Shown here piece after piece: positions 8,382 to 18,738 of a stretch of 64,000 nt of DNA. Under the pieces are notes generated by a model, which saw nothing but the letters and a program-made list of their open reading frames with translations, searched no databases and was not told where the DNA came from. Source of the stretch: Imbroritus primus. Its GTDB lineage: Bacteria > Pseudomonadota > Gammaproteobacteria > Burkholderiales > Burkholderiaceae. The stretch is from assembly GCF_964332355.1 (NCBI RefSeq), contig NZ_OZ201293.1, positions 1,550,001 to 1,614,000 of the forward strand. The letters are read 5' to 3'. The position numbers and the translations under genes are program-made. How positions within the stretch are numbered: the first letter of the stretch is position 1; each line of letters starts with the position of its first letter.

Positions 8382-9468
8382 GTTGCTGTTCTCCTGCACG
8401 TCCGCGCTCAAGGCCAAATGCGCGCCGCAGGGCATGGCCTGCGTCCGCATGGGCCTTGGCCACGGCTGGCACGAAACGCGCCATCTTGAAAAAATCGTGG
8501 ATCATGCCATCGTAATGCACCAGTTCCGCGGCCACGCCTGCCGCCTGCAGCTTGCGGGCATAGGCGATGCCTTCGTCGACCAGTGGGTCGAATTGCGCCA
8601 CGGCGATCCACGCCGGACAGCAGCCCGTTACATCCGCCCCATCTCCACCCGCATCGAGCGGGGCGAAGCGCCAGTCATCGCGGTCTGCATCGCTGCGCAG
8701 GTAGTGGGAGAAGAACCACAGGATCATCTCGCGCGTCAGCATGTAGCCCTCGGTCAGCGCGAGGTGCGATGGCGTGTCCTGCCAGCCACATGTGCCGGGA
8801 TAGATCAGCAGCTGCAGGACCGGCGACAGGCCCAGGTTGCGCGCCTCGATGGCCGCTACCGTGGCCAGCGTACCACCCGCGCTGTCGCCGCCGAGTGCGA
8901 TGCGTGCCGGGTCTGCGCCAAGGCGCTCGGCATTGTCGAAGGTCCACTGCATGGCATCGAAGGCATCGTGCGCCGCCGTGGGAAAACGCCACTCCGGTCC
9001 CAACCGGTAATCGACCGACAGCACCATGCAGTCGCCCAGCTCCGCCAGCCGCCGGCACAGCGCATCGTGTGTGCCGATGCCGCCGACCGTGAACCCGCCA
9101 CCGTGGTAGTACAGCAGCACTGGCATCGGATCGACCCACGACGGCTCGCGCGGCGCCACCAGGCGCATGGAGATGGGATGGCCGTCACGCGCGGGGATGG
9201 TGAAATCTTCCACCACGGCCATGTCTGCGGGCATCAGGTCAAGAATCGGTGCGCTCTTGGCGTAGGCGATCTTGGCATCGGCCACGTCCATCTGGTTCAA
9301 GGCGGGCCGTTTGGCTTTCTCGATCAGCTCCAGCAGATGGGCCAGTTGGGGATCGAGGCCAGCGCGGTCGAAGCGCGCGGCGGAGGCGGAGGGATCAGGT
9401 GTGTGTGGCACAGCGGAAACGGACTGGAGAGCGTCCGACAGGAAAAGTCTCAGCTCGGCATGGTACAC
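8368..9468 (-). CDS. Alpha/beta hydrolase, hormone-sensitive-lipase (type IV) esterase
   Basis: A 366-residue esterase of the HSL family, cytoplasmic with no signal peptide. It has the oxyanion motif YYHGGGFTVGG near residue 117, the nucleophile elbow GGDSAGGTLA near 190 (Ser), then DPLVDEG (Asp) and HDGMIHDF-type (His) segments as YDGMIHDFF near 325. The family cleaves short acyl esters or lactones. The start used is GTG at 9468; the region before residue 25 is not conserved, so a slightly later start is possible. It lies between the PaaI-type thioesterase (108 bp upstream) and the YbgC-type thioesterase, which it overlaps. Confidence 0.88.
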   Translation of the reverse strand: MYHAELRLFLSDALQSVSAVPHTPDPSASAARFDRAGLDPQLAHLLELIEKAKRPALNQMDVADAKIAYAKSAPILDLMPADMAVVEDFTIPARDGHPISMRLVAPREPSWVDPMPVLLYYHGGGFTVGGIGTHDALCRRLAELGDCMVLSVDYRLGPEWRFPTAAHDAFDAMQWTFDNAERLGADPARIALGGDSAGGTLATVAAIEARNLGLSPVLQLLIYPGTCGWQDTPSHLALTEGYMLTREMILWFFSHYLRSDADRDDWRFAPLDAGGDGADVTGCCPAWIAVAQFDPLVDEGIAYARKLQAAGVAAELVHYDGMIHDFFKMARFVPAVAKAHADAGHALRRAFGLERGRAGEQQHGTN

Positions 9469-9576
9469 GCGCCGGTCGGCGTACGCGACCGGCGGCCCAT
9501 CACCGGCCTTGCCGGCATGGCGGCAAATATCCGCACATCCGCCCAGCCGGAATGACAGGCTGACAGACCCGGGCGC

Positions 9577-10014
9577 TCAGCCGTCCCCACCCCCTTCGAT
9601 GGCCTTGCCACGCGGCGTCGGCATGCTCTTCACATACTTGAACGTGCCGGATCCGCGCGCCACGATCGCGCCGGAGATGTCGGTGATCTCCGCCTCGCAA
9701 AAGGCCATGGTGGTCGAGCGGTGCACGCAGCGTGCGGTCGCGCGGAGGGTGCTGCGCCCGGGCTGCATGAAGGAACTCTTCATTTCGATGGTGACCAGGC
9801 CGCGATCCAGCGGGTCGGCACCACGTCCGGCCACGGCCATGGTGACGTCGAGCAGGGTCATGATGACACCGCCGTGCGCGATGCCAAAGCTGTTGCAGTG
9901 GTGCGGCTCAAGCACCAGCTCGACCTCCGCCTTGCCGGCATCGAGATGTAGCAGCTGCGCCCCCACAAATTCAACGAAAGGGATGCGTTTGCGAAAGCCG
10001 TTGTGTTCTGCCAT
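9577..10014 (-). CDS. PaaI-type hotdog thioesterase
   Basis: A 145-residue PaaI/DUF4442-type thioesterase. The start at 10014 gives MAEHNGFRKRIPFVEFVGA; the frame stays open far upstream but only through antisense of the neighbouring gene. The catalytic segment CNSFGIAHGGVIMTLLDVTM (residues 41-60) is the HGG motif of the family, with Asp as the likely base. GLVTIEMKSSFMQPG and MAFCEAEI complete the fold. It acts on acyl-CoA thioesters of unknown chain. It follows the fused hydratase/dehydrogenase gene after 65 bp on the same strand, suggesting that it releases CoA from blocked beta-oxidation intermediates. Confidence 0.9.
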   Translation of the reverse strand: MAEHNGFRKRIPFVEFVGAQLLHLDAGKAEVELVLEPHHCNSFGIAHGGVIMTLLDVTMAVAGRGADPLDRGLVTIEMKSSFMQPGRSTLRATARCVHRSTTMAFCEAEITDISGAIVARGSGTFKYVKSMPTPRGKAIEGGGDG

Positions 10015-10079
10015 GGTGAGTGATGTGTGGGATGAAGCGAACGCCCCGCGCGGGGCGATCAAGCGAATCGTCTTGGTGT

Positions 10080-12176
10080 TCAGCCGGTCAACCCCTTGCC
10101 AGCAGCGGCAAGGCGCACGAGCAGCGGCGCGGGCTTCCACAGCTCGCCATGGTAGCCGGTGCTGAACGACTGCATGCGCGCCAGTACCTTGTCGAGCCCG
10201 ACCATGTCGGCATACAGCATGGGCCCGCCGCGATGCAGCGGAAAACCATAGCCGGTGAGATACACCATGTCGATATCCGACGCCTTGGCGGCAATGCCCT
10301 CTTCCAGGATCGCAGCACCCTCGTTGACGAGGGCATAGACGAGGCGCTCGACGATTTCTTCGTCGCTGACTTGCCGCTGCGGGACGCCGGATGCCGCGAC
10401 ATGCTTCGCCAGCAGCCCGGCCACGACCGGCGACGGATGCGCAGTGCGGTCGCCCGGCACATAGTCGTACCAGCCCGCGCCGGTCTTCTGCCCGAAACGG
10501 CCCAGCGCGCACAGCTGGTCTGCCGTAGTCGAATAGGCCAGATCGGGATGTTCCTGCAGCTTGCGCGTGCGGATTGCCTGCCAGATATCGTTGCCGGCCA
10601 GGTCGCACATGCGGAACGGCCCCATGGCAAAGCCAAAGCGCTCGATGGCGCTGTCGATCTGCTGCGGCGTACAGCCTTCGTCCAGCAGGAACCCGGCCTG
10701 GCGAACGTACTGTTCGACCATACGGTTGCCAATGAAGCCGTCGCACACACCCGAAACCACTGCTGTCTTGCGCAGGGTTTTGGCCAGCTTCATCACGGTG
10801 GCCAGCACATCCTTGCCGGTCTGCGCGCCGCGCACGACTTCCAGCAGTTTCATCACATTAGCCGGGCTGAAAAAATGCAGGCCCACCACGTCCTGCGGAC
10901 GGGTGGTGAATCCGGCAATGGCGTTGAGGTCGAGCGTGGATGTGTTGGAGGCGAGAATCGCTCCCGGCTTCATCACGGCATCGAGCTGGCGGAAGACGGT
11001 TTCCTTCACGCCCATGTCCTCGAAGACGGCTTCAATGACAAGGTCAGCATCGGCGATGGCCGCATAGTCGAGCGTGGTCTGTAGCAGCGCCATCGCGCGC
11101 TCCGCCTTCTCCGCGCTCAGCTTGCCCTTCTTGACAGTGCTGTCGTAGTTCTTGCGGATGGTTGCCACACCGCGCTCCAGCGCTTCCTGCCGTGCTTCCA
11201 GCAGAGTCACGGGCAGGCCCGCGCTGAGGAAGGTCATGGCAATACCTGCGCCCATGGTGCCGGCGCCGATCACGGCGACCTTGTGGATGTCGCGGACCGG
11301 GGTGTCCGACGGTACATCGGCAATTTTGCCGGCGGCGCGCTCGCCGAAGAAGGCATGGCGCAAGGCCCGCGATTCCGGAGTCGTCAGCAGAAACAGGAAA
11401 GCCTCGCGCTCAACCTTCAGGCCCGCTTCGAACGGCAGCCGCACGGCGGCCTCCAGGGCCTCGATGCATTTGAGCGGTGCGGGAAAGTGTGCGGAGCGGG
11501 CAGCGATTGCTGCCCGCGCGGTAGTGAGCCGACCTTCAGCATCGGGGTCCTCGATGTTCAGATCGCGCACCAGCGGATGCGGTCCGGGGCGCGTGCCGAC
11601 CTCGCGTGCGAATGCCACGGCCTCGGCGAGGAGGTCCGCCGGCTGGCTGCTCTCCACGATACGATCGAAGGTACGCGTACCGGCCAGTTGCTCGGAGCGC
11701 ACGACCGCGCCAGTAGTGATCATGTCCAGCGCAGTTTCCAGGCCGGTCACGCGCGGCAGGCGCTGTGTGCCGCCTGCACCCGGCATGATGCCGAGCTTGA
11801 CCTCGGGCAGCGCGATCTGCGCACCCGGCGCGGCCAGCCGGTAATGGCAACCCAGTGCCAGCTCCAGCCCGCCACCCATGGCGACGCTGTGCACAGCGGC
11901 CACGACCGGCTTCGGACTGTGCTCGATAGCGGCAATGACCGATACCAGGATCGGTTCCTCCAGCGCCTTGGAAGTACCGAATTCACGGATATCAGCCCCG
12001 CCGGAAAACGCCTTGCCCGCCCCCGTCAGCACAATGGCCCGGACGCTGGCATCGGCGGCGGCGCGCTGCAGCCCCTCGATGATGCCCTGGCGCGTCGCCA
12101 GGCCCAGCCCATTCACTGGCGGGTTGGCAAGGGTGATGATGGCGACGCCATCCTGGACTTGATACTCCGCTGTCAT
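10080..12176 (-). CDS. Bifunctional enoyl-CoA hydratase / 3-hydroxyacyl-CoA dehydrogenase (FadB/FadJ-like)
   Basis: A 698-residue fusion enzyme for two steps of fatty-acid beta-oxidation. The N-terminal crotonase half shows GAGKAFSGGADIREFG near residue 60 and AMGGGLELALGCHYRLA near 100. The NAD-binding half has VAVIGAGTMGAGIAM near 297, SNTSTLDLNAIA and GLHFFSPANVMKLLEVVRG. The C-terminal helical domain follows (VYALVNEGAAILEEGIA). The length fits the shorter peroxisomal-multifunctional type common in Burkholderiales. No thiolase gene is adjacent; downstream are two thioesterases and an esterase. A TetR-type palindrome lies about 210 bp upstream. ATG 12176 gives MTAEYQVQDGVAIITLANPP, the normal opening. 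Confidence 0.93.
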   Translation of the reverse strand: MTAEYQVQDGVAIITLANPPVNGLGLATRQGIIEGLQRAAADASVRAIVLTGAGKAFSGGADIREFGTSKALEEPILVSVIAAIEHSPKPVVAAVHSVAMGGGLELALGCHYRLAAPGAQIALPEVKLGIMPGAGGTQRLPRVTGLETALDMITTGAVVRSEQLAGTRTFDRIVESSQPADLLAEAVAFAREVGTRPGPHPLVRDLNIEDPDAEGRLTTARAAIAARSAHFPAPLKCIEALEAAVRLPFEAGLKVEREAFLFLLTTPESRALRHAFFGERAAGKIADVPSDTPVRDIHKVAVIGAGTMGAGIAMTFLSAGLPVTLLEARQEALERGVATIRKNYDSTVKKGKLSAEKAERAMALLQTTLDYAAIADADLVIEAVFEDMGVKETVFRQLDAVMKPGAILASNTSTLDLNAIAGFTTRPQDVVGLHFFSPANVMKLLEVVRGAQTGKDVLATVMKLAKTLRKTAVVSGVCDGFIGNRMVEQYVRQAGFLLDEGCTPQQIDSAIERFGFAMGPFRMCDLAGNDIWQAIRTRKLQEHPDLAYSTTADQLCALGRFGQKTGAGWYDYVPGDRTAHPSPVVAGLLAKHVAASGVPQRQVSDEEIVERLVYALVNEGAAILEEGIAAKASDIDMVYLTGYGFPLHRGGPMLYADMVGLDKVLARMQSFSTGYHGELWKPAPLLVRLAAAGKGLTG

Positions 12177-12647
12177 GCTGATTCCTTGTGCTGTTAGACG
12201 GCCGGCGCCGCAGTCACCGCAGGTGGAGGCCGGGCGGATCCGCGCAGGGATGGCCGGGCATCCCGCGGACGCGCATTCATATTCGCCGCCCGCTTTCCCG
12301 TCGTGCCTTGGGCCCAAGCGGGCCGGGCAGGAAGCGATTTTGCAGCGCAATATCCGTGTTGCCAGGCAAGCATACCTGTAAAAGAACGGTCGTTCAATTT
12401 ATAGCTGGGCAAAATTGTTGCGATGCGCAAAGTGCCTGTGGCTGCCCTATCTGGTTCATACCGGCGCCGATCCCGCCCTGATCTGGGCGCAATCCGGCCC
12501 CGATCCAGTCCAAGCAGCGATTGCCACGTACAATAGGCGATGCCCATTGCAACGCTTCGCGCTGCACGCGGTCTGATGTTGCACATGGCCTGCAACGGCT
12601 ACGTGCACTGGTCTCCTGGCCGCCGATAGACGACAACCGATCTGTTC
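12177..12647. other. 471-bp divergent intergenic region between the beta-oxidation operon and selO
   Basis: No credible gene is visible here. The part near 12,177-12,300 is very GC-rich. An AT-richer patch at about 12,370-12,425 contains TATAAA on the minus strand and a perfect palindrome at 12,384-12,395, so this patch is the most likely control region for the leftward operon. The right part, up to the selO start, shows no clear signal. Confidence 0.5.
12384..12395. promoter_or_regulatory. TetR-type operator candidate upstream of the beta-oxidation operon
   Basis: The perfect palindrome GAACGGTCGTTC (GAACG-GT-CGTTC) lies in an AT-rich patch beside a minus-strand TATAAA. Many TetR-family fatty-acid regulators bind palindromes with GAACG/CGTTC half-sites. 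The distance to the operon start at 12176 is about 208 bp, so a long leader or an unseen start point would be needed. The symmetry is seen; the binding protein is inferred. Confidence 0.4.
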
Positions 12648-14219
<1,572 letters not shown>

Positions 14220-14278
14220 GAGGCGATCCCGTTCATTTGGAAGCCACCTCTCGCCGAAACCCATTACAGGAGTCCCCC

Positions 14279-14713
14279 ATGAGCGCACGCAAGACCGACG
14301 CGGAATACCGCGCCACGCTCTCCGACATCGAATATCGCGTCACCCGCGAGGCCGCCACCGAGCGCCCGTTCACCGGCAAGTACTGGGACCACTGGGCACA
14401 GGGCACGTATACCTGCGTGTGCTGCGGCACGCCGCTGTTCGCCTCCGGCACCAAGTTCGACGCAGGCTGTGGCTGGCCGAGCTACTTCCAGCCGCTGGAA
14501 GCCGAGGCCATCGACGAGCATGTCGACCGTTCGCACGGCATGGTGCGCACCGAGGTCCGCTGCAGCAAGTGCGACGCGCACCTCGGCCACGTGTTCGAGG
14601 ACGGCCCGGCACCCACCGGTCTGCGCTACTGCATCAACTCGGCGTCGCTGAATTTCCGCGACGATGCCAGTGATGACTCCACGCCGCCAGGAACATCTGG
14701 CGATGCGGCCTGA
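14279..14713 (+). CDS. msrB: Peptide-methionine (R)-S-oxide reductase
   Basis: A 144-residue MsrB that repairs methionine-R-sulfoxide in proteins. Two zinc CxxC pairs are visible: CVCCGTPLF near residue 45 and CSKCDAHLGHVF near 94. The catalytic Cys lies in RYCINSASLNF near 117. The substrate-site block GCGWPSYFQPL is intact. The ATG at 14279 is preceded by a good CAGGAG ribosome site; the frame is open 24 codons earlier but that part overlaps selO. It is the second gene of the selO-msrB-yciB-bolA-parvulin string. Confidence 0.96.
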   Translation: MSARKTDAEYRATLSDIEYRVTREAATERPFTGKYWDHWAQGTYTCVCCGTPLFASGTKFDAGCGWPSYFQPLEAEAIDEHVDRSHGMVRTEVRCSKCDAHLGHVFEDGPAPTGLRYCINSASLNFRDDASDDSTPPGTSGDAA

Positions 14714-14754
14714 CATTCACTCCAGACTTTCATCCCGATAGGAACCCGCCCCTC

Positions 14755-15309
14755 ATGAAATTCCTGTTCGACCTGTTCCCGGTGCTGCTGTTTTTCGCCG
14801 CATTCAAACTGGCCGATATCTACGTCGCCACCGCCGTCGCCATCGTCGCGACCGTGGCGCAGATCGCCTGGGTCTGGCTGCGCCACCGCAAGGTGGAGCC
14901 CATGCAATGGATCAGCCTTGCCATCATCGCCGTATTCGGCGGGGCCACGCTCGCCCTGCACAACGAGACCTTCATCAAGTGGAAGCCGACCGTGCTCTAC
15001 TGGCTGTTCGGCGCCGTGCTGCTCGGCAGCCTCGCTTTCCGCCGCAACCTGATCCGCAAGATGATGGAAAAGCAGATCGCCTTGCCCGATGCCGTATGGG
15101 GCACGCTCAACCTGGCCTGGGCCGGATTCTTCATCGTCATGGGTGTGCTCAACCTGCTCGTGGCCTACAACTTCTCGACCGATATATGGGTCAACTTCAA
15201 GCTGTTCGGCGGGATGGGCCTGATGCTGGTCTTCATCGTCATCCAGAGCCTCTGGCTGTCGCGCCACATGCGCGAACCCGACAACCACGATGCCGGAGGA
15301 GAACGCTGA
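14755..15309 (+). CDS. yciB: Septation protein YciB (IspZ/IspA family), inner-membrane
   Basis: A 184-residue integral membrane protein of the YciB family, involved in cell-envelope integrity and septation. It begins MKFLFDLFPVLLFFAAFKLAD, the hallmark N-terminus, and has about five hydrophobic segments spread over the length. The block KPTVLYWLFGAVLLGS and the NLAWAGFFIVMGVLNLLVAYN segment near residue 120 are conserved. Its stop overlaps the bolA start (TGATG), so the two are translationally coupled. The yciB-bolA-ppiC order is common in Burkholderiales. Confidence 0.95.
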   Translation: MKFLFDLFPVLLFFAAFKLADIYVATAVAIVATVAQIAWVWLRHRKVEPMQWISLAIIAVFGGATLALHNETFIKWKPTVLYWLFGAVLLGSLAFRRNLIRKMMEKQIALPDAVWGTLNLAWAGFFIVMGVLNLLVAYNFSTDIWVNFKLFGGMGLMLVFIVIQSLWLSRHMREPDNHDAGGER

Positions 15310-15605
15310 TGGCTGCAGACCCGCGCGCGCTCGAGGCGCGCCTGCGCGAAGTATTCGCGCCCACCACCCTGACGGTCGAGGACGAAAGCGCCCTGCATGC
15401 CGGCCATGCAGGCGCGGCTTCGGGCGGCGGACACTACCGCGTGATCATTGTCAGCGCCGCCTTTGCCGGCAAGTCACGCGTGGCGCGTCACCGCATGGTG
15501 TATGATGCGCTGCAGGCATTTTTGCCCGACCAGATTCACGCGCTCGCCATTGCGGCGACCACGCCGGAAGAACCGACCCACACAACCTCGACTTCGCATT
15601 CATGA
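15309..15605 (+). CDS. BolA-family protein
   Basis: A 98-residue BolA-like protein. BolA proteins pair with monothiol glutaredoxins in iron-sulfur handling and also act as morphology regulators in E. coli. The signature AFAGKSRVARHRMVYDAL at about residues 55-72 is complete, with the conserved His after the Arg. GGGHYRVIIVS is the beta strand before it. It overlaps yciB by one base and the parvulin gene by 4 bp (ATGA). An IbaG-like assignment is possible, but the FxGKSRVxRHR pattern favours the BolA branch. Confidence 0.93.
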   Translation: MAADPRALEARLREVFAPTTLTVEDESALHAGHAGAASGGGHYRVIIVSAAFAGKSRVARHRMVYDALQAFLPDQIHALAIAATTPEEPTHTTSTSHS

Positions 15606-16393
15606 AGAAAACCGTCCTTACGCTGAGCCTCCTGGCTGCCCTGGCTGTTTCCCCGTTTGCTGCCGCACAGAACGCCGCCGTCGTGAACGGCAAGGCCATC
15701 CCCAAGGCGAAGCTCGATGCGCTGGTGAAGAGCGCCGGCCAGCCTGACAATCCCGAACTGCGCAACCGCGCGCGCGACATGCTGATCGACCGCGAGCTGC
15801 TGGTCCAGGAGGCCAACAAGCGCGGCGTGACGCAACGCCCGGACGTGCAGGAACAGGTCGAGCAGGCCCGCCTGAATGTGATCGTCGCAGCGCTGTTCGA
15901 AGATTATGTGAAGAACGATGCCAACAACGAGGCCGACCTGCGCGCCCAGTACGAGAAGATCAAGGCGCAGTTCGGCAATGGCAAGGAATACCGCGCCCGC
16001 CATATCCTGGTGGAGAAGGAAGCCGACGCCAAGGCGCTGATCGCCCAGATCAAGGGCGGCGCCTCGTTCGAGGAACTGGCCAAGAAATCCTCCAAGGATC
16101 CGGGGTCGGGCCCGAATGGCGGCGACCTGGACTGGGCCAACCCGAATGGCTTCGTACCGGAGTTCTCGGCTGCCATGACCGGCCTGACCAAAGGCAAGAT
16201 GACCGAAACCCCGGTCAAGACGCAATTCGGCTGGCATATCATCAAGCTCGAAGATGTGCGCGACGCCAAGATTCCGTCCTTCGAAGAGCTCAAGCCGCAG
16301 CTGATGCAGATGATGGCGCAAGACCAGAACTGGCAGCGCGAGAAGTTCCAGTCCATGCTGAAATCGCTGCGTGACCGCGCCAAGATCCAGTAA
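15602..16393 (+). CDS. Periplasmic peptidyl-prolyl isomerase, parvulin (PpiC/SurA-like)
   Basis: A 263-residue chaperone/isomerase. It has a signal peptide (MKKTVLTLSLLAALAVSPFAAA, cut near residue 22), a helical N-domain of the SurA/PrsA type, and one parvulin domain at about residues 135-235. The parvulin marks are RARHILVEKEADAK, FEELAKKSSKDPGSGPNGGDLDW and TQFGWHIIKLED. It should assist folding of exported proteins. It closes the selO-to-parvulin string and is followed within about 20 bp by a strong terminator. The closest known type is the Bordetella/Burkholderia foldase Par27 group. Confidence 0.92.
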   Translation: MKKTVLTLSLLAALAVSPFAAAQNAAVVNGKAIPKAKLDALVKSAGQPDNPELRNRARDMLIDRELLVQEANKRGVTQRPDVQEQVEQARLNVIVAALFEDYVKNDANNEADLRAQYEKIKAQFGNGKEYRARHILVEKEADAKALIAQIKGGASFEELAKKSSKDPGSGPNGGDLDWANPNGFVPEFSAAMTGLTKGKMTETPVKTQFGWHIIKLEDVRDAKIPSFEELKPQLMQMMAQDQNWQREKFQSMLKSLRDRAKIQ

Positions 16394-16410
16394 GCACCCC
16401 ACCCCCCGGA

Positions 16411-16437
16411 AGAAACGGCGCCGCGGCGCCGTTTTTC
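16411..16437 (+). terminator. Rho-independent terminator after the parvulin gene
   Basis: The arms AAACGGCG and CGCCGTTT enclose a self-complementary CCGCGG, giving a stem of at least eight GC-rich pairs, followed directly by a T-run (GTTTTTCTT). It ends the selO-msrB-yciB-bolA-parvulin transcript and separates it from serB. Confidence 0.9.
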
Positions 16438-16483
16438 TTGGTAGTCGTTAGAATGACTTTTGTATCAGGATGATTTCAGACCC

Positions 16484-17347
16484 ATGCCATTGATCGTTCA
16501 AAGCCCCACGCCCCTCGCCGCAGACAACCTCGACGCCGTACGCGTCGCGGCTGGTGCAAGCGCCTGCCACCTGCATTCGCCGCATCTTGCCGAACTGGCG
16601 GATATCGACACGGCGGATGAAGCCCTGCGCGCCCAGCTCGACGAGATCTGCTACGCGCGTGGCATCGACTGGGCGGTGGTGCCGGCAGGCAAGCGCCTGG
16701 GCGATTTCAAGCTGGTGGTGATGGACATGGACTCCACCCTGATCACCATCGAGTGCATCGATGAGATCGCGGATTTCTGCGGCAAGAAGGCTGAAGTCGC
16801 AGCCATTACCGAAGCCGCGATGCGCGGCGAGATTCCTGACTTCAACGAAAGCCTGCGCCGCCGACTGGCCCTGCTGGCCGGTCTTGATGCCAGCGTGCTC
16901 GAACATGTCTACAACGAACGCCTCAAGCTGTCGCCGGGCGCGGAAACCATGCTCGCCGGCGTGCGTGCCGCCGGCATGAAGACGCTGCTGGTCTCGGGCG
17001 GCTTCACGGCCATGACGGAACGCCTCAAGCCACGCCTTGGCCTCGACTTCACCCGTGCCAACGAACTGGAAATCGTCGACGGCAAGCTGACCGGCAAGGT
17101 GCTCGGTGAAATCGTCAATGCCGACGTCAAGGCGCGCATCGTGCAGGAAACCTGCGCTGCGCTGGGAATTCGCACGGACCAGGCCATCGTCATGGGCGAC
17201 GGCTCGAACGACCTGAAGATGATGGCGCTGGCCGGTCTCTCGGTTGCCTTTCGCGCCAAACCGGTGGTACGCGCCAAGGCCTCCGTCGCCTTCAACTTCG
17301 TCGGTCTCGACGGCTTGCTTGGACTGTTTCCCGGCAGCGCTGCCTGA
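16484..17347 (+). CDS. serB: Phosphoserine phosphatase
   Basis: A 287-residue HAD-superfamily enzyme for the last step of serine synthesis. The catalytic loop VVMDMDSTLITIECIDEIAD near residue 75 carries the nucleophile and acid Asp pair. Motif II is LLVSGGFTAMTERL, followed by a Lys helper and motif III in VMGDGSNDLKMMALAGLSVAF. A short N-terminal ACT-like part precedes the catalytic domain, as in E. coli SerB. The ATG at 16484 is chosen; the upstream TTG at 16460 lies close to the terminator region and lacks a ribosome site. It is probably monocistronic. Confidence 0.95.
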   Translation: MPLIVQSPTPLAADNLDAVRVAAGASACHLHSPHLAELADIDTADEALRAQLDEICYARGIDWAVVPAGKRLGDFKLVVMDMDSTLITIECIDEIADFCGKKAEVAAITEAAMRGEIPDFNESLRRRLALLAGLDASVLEHVYNERLKLSPGAETMLAGVRAAGMKTLLVSGGFTAMTERLKPRLGLDFTRANELEIVDGKLTGKVLGEIVNADVKARIVQETCAALGIRTDQAIVMGDGSNDLKMMALAGLSVAFRAKPVVRAKASVAFNFVGLDGLLGLFPGSAA

Positions 17348-17496
17348 CGCATCTCCATGGGCATTTCCATGTCGTGAATCTCCGTCTCGTCTGGAGACGG
17401 AGGACGGGGCACCGCCGGGGCAAGCAGCACGTCAACGCCCCGACGCGCGTGACAGGTCAAGCCGAACCGGCGTCGAAATCGTCTTGAGCGCGCCGC

Positions 17497-18738
17497 CTAG
17501 CGCAGATGCGCTTCCAGGCTTTGTCTCACATCCGCGATCAGATCGCGTGGATCTTCCAGACCCACATAGAACCGCACCAGTCCGCCGGCCGGCTTGCCTT
17601 CTGGCGGCCAGGCGCTGGCTGTGCGCATCGACAGCACATCGTACGGCAAGGCCAGGCTGTGCGCCCCGCCCCATGAAAAGCCGATGGCGAAATGACGCAG
17701 CCCTTCGATGAAGGCATCGATCTGCGCCTGGGTGTATTGCGGCTGGAACAGCACCGAGAACAGGCCGGTCGCGCCGGTGAAATCGCGTTTCCAGATCTCA
17801 TGCCCTGGGCAATCGGGCAACGCGGGATGCAGCACGCGAGCGATTTCAGGCCGCTGGCCGAGCCATTCGGCCAGCTCCCGCGCCGCGCGGTCATGCGCGG
17901 CAATGCGCACAGGCATGGTTTGCAGGCCGCGCAGCACGAGATAGCAATCGTCCGACGACACGCCCCACCCCATGCGCATGCGCGTAAGCACCAGCCGGTC
18001 CTGCAGGGCTGCGTCGTTGACGATGGTCGCGCCCATCAGCACGTCGCTGCCACCTGACTGGTATTTGGTCAGCGCCTGCACGGAGATATCTACGCCGTGC
18101 GTAAACGGCTTGAAGACGAGCCCGGCCGCCCAGGTATTGTCGATGGCTGTGCGTACGCCGCGTGCGCGCGCGGCCGCGACGATGCCAGGCACATCCGGTA
18201 CTTCCATCGTCACTGAACCCGGCGCCTCGATCCAGATCAGGCGCGTTTCGGGGCGAATCAAGTCGGCAATGCCGGCGCCGATCATCGGATCGTAGCGCCG
18301 CATCGTGATACCGAAGTCGCGCGCCAGCCACGCCCCGTGGTCGCATGTGGGGCCGTAGGCGTTATCCGGCACCAGCACATCGTCGCCGGCCTTCAGGAAG
18401 GCGAAATACACCAGCGAGATTGCGGCCAGCCCGGAAGGCAGCAGCAAGGCATGGCTGCCGCCCTCGATCTGCGCCAGTTGCTGGCACAGCGCCTCGCTCG
18501 TGGGCGTGCCATGCAGGCCATAACGCCAGTACGGGCTATCGGCCCGGCCATATGCCCGCAACTCGTGCAGATTGTTGAACAGCACCGTTGAACCGCGATG
18601 CGTGGCCTGCGGAAAGGCGCGGAAGCCCGGCGGAATATCTAGCGCGGGCTGCACGGCAGCTGTCTGGGGATATGGCGGCGAACTGGGGGGATCGAAGTCA
18701 GAAGCGCTCAACTCGTTACCTCTTGGATGATGGGTCAC
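17497..18738 (-). CDS. metC: Cystathionine beta-lyase
   Basis: A 413-residue PLP enzyme of the Cys/Met metabolism family that cleaves cystathionine to homocysteine, ammonia and pyruvate. The PLP lysine lies in ALTKYQSGGSDVLMG near residue 222. Other marks are YWRYGLHGTPTSEAL near 70, GSHALLLPSGLAAISLVYF and YGPTCDHGAWL. The C-terminal FSWGGAHSLALPYD is typical of MetC. The start is GTG at 18738, overlapping the stop of the upstream secreted-protein gene (GTGA). Cystathionine gamma-synthase is the alternative reading, but the MetC-type features dominate. Confidence 0.93.
   Translation of the reverse strand: MTHHPRGNELSASDFDPPSSPPYPQTAAVQPALDIPPGFRAFPQATHRGSTVLFNNLHELRAYGRADSPYWRYGLHGTPTSEALCQQLAQIEGGSHALLLPSGLAAISLVYFAFLKAGDDVLVPDNAYGPTCDHGAWLARDFGITMRRYDPMIGAGIADLIRPETRLIWIEAPGSVTMEVPDVPGIVAAARARGVRTAIDNTWAAGLVFKPFTHGVDISVQALTKYQSGGSDVLMGATIVNDAALQDRLVLTRMRMGWGVSSDDCYLVLRGLQTMPVRIAAHDRAARELAEWLGQRPEIARVLHPALPDCPGHEIWKRDFTGATGLFSVLFQPQYTQAQIDAFIEGLRHFAIGFSWGGAHSLALPYDVLSMRTASAWPPEGKPAGGLVRFYVGLEDPRDLIADVRQSLEAHLR

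Noticed and set aside
10015..10746. A 389-codon frame that would extend the PaaI thioesterase upstream
   Set aside because: The added part is an out-of-frame reading of the hydratase/dehydrogenase gene. The thioesterase begins normally at ATG 10014.
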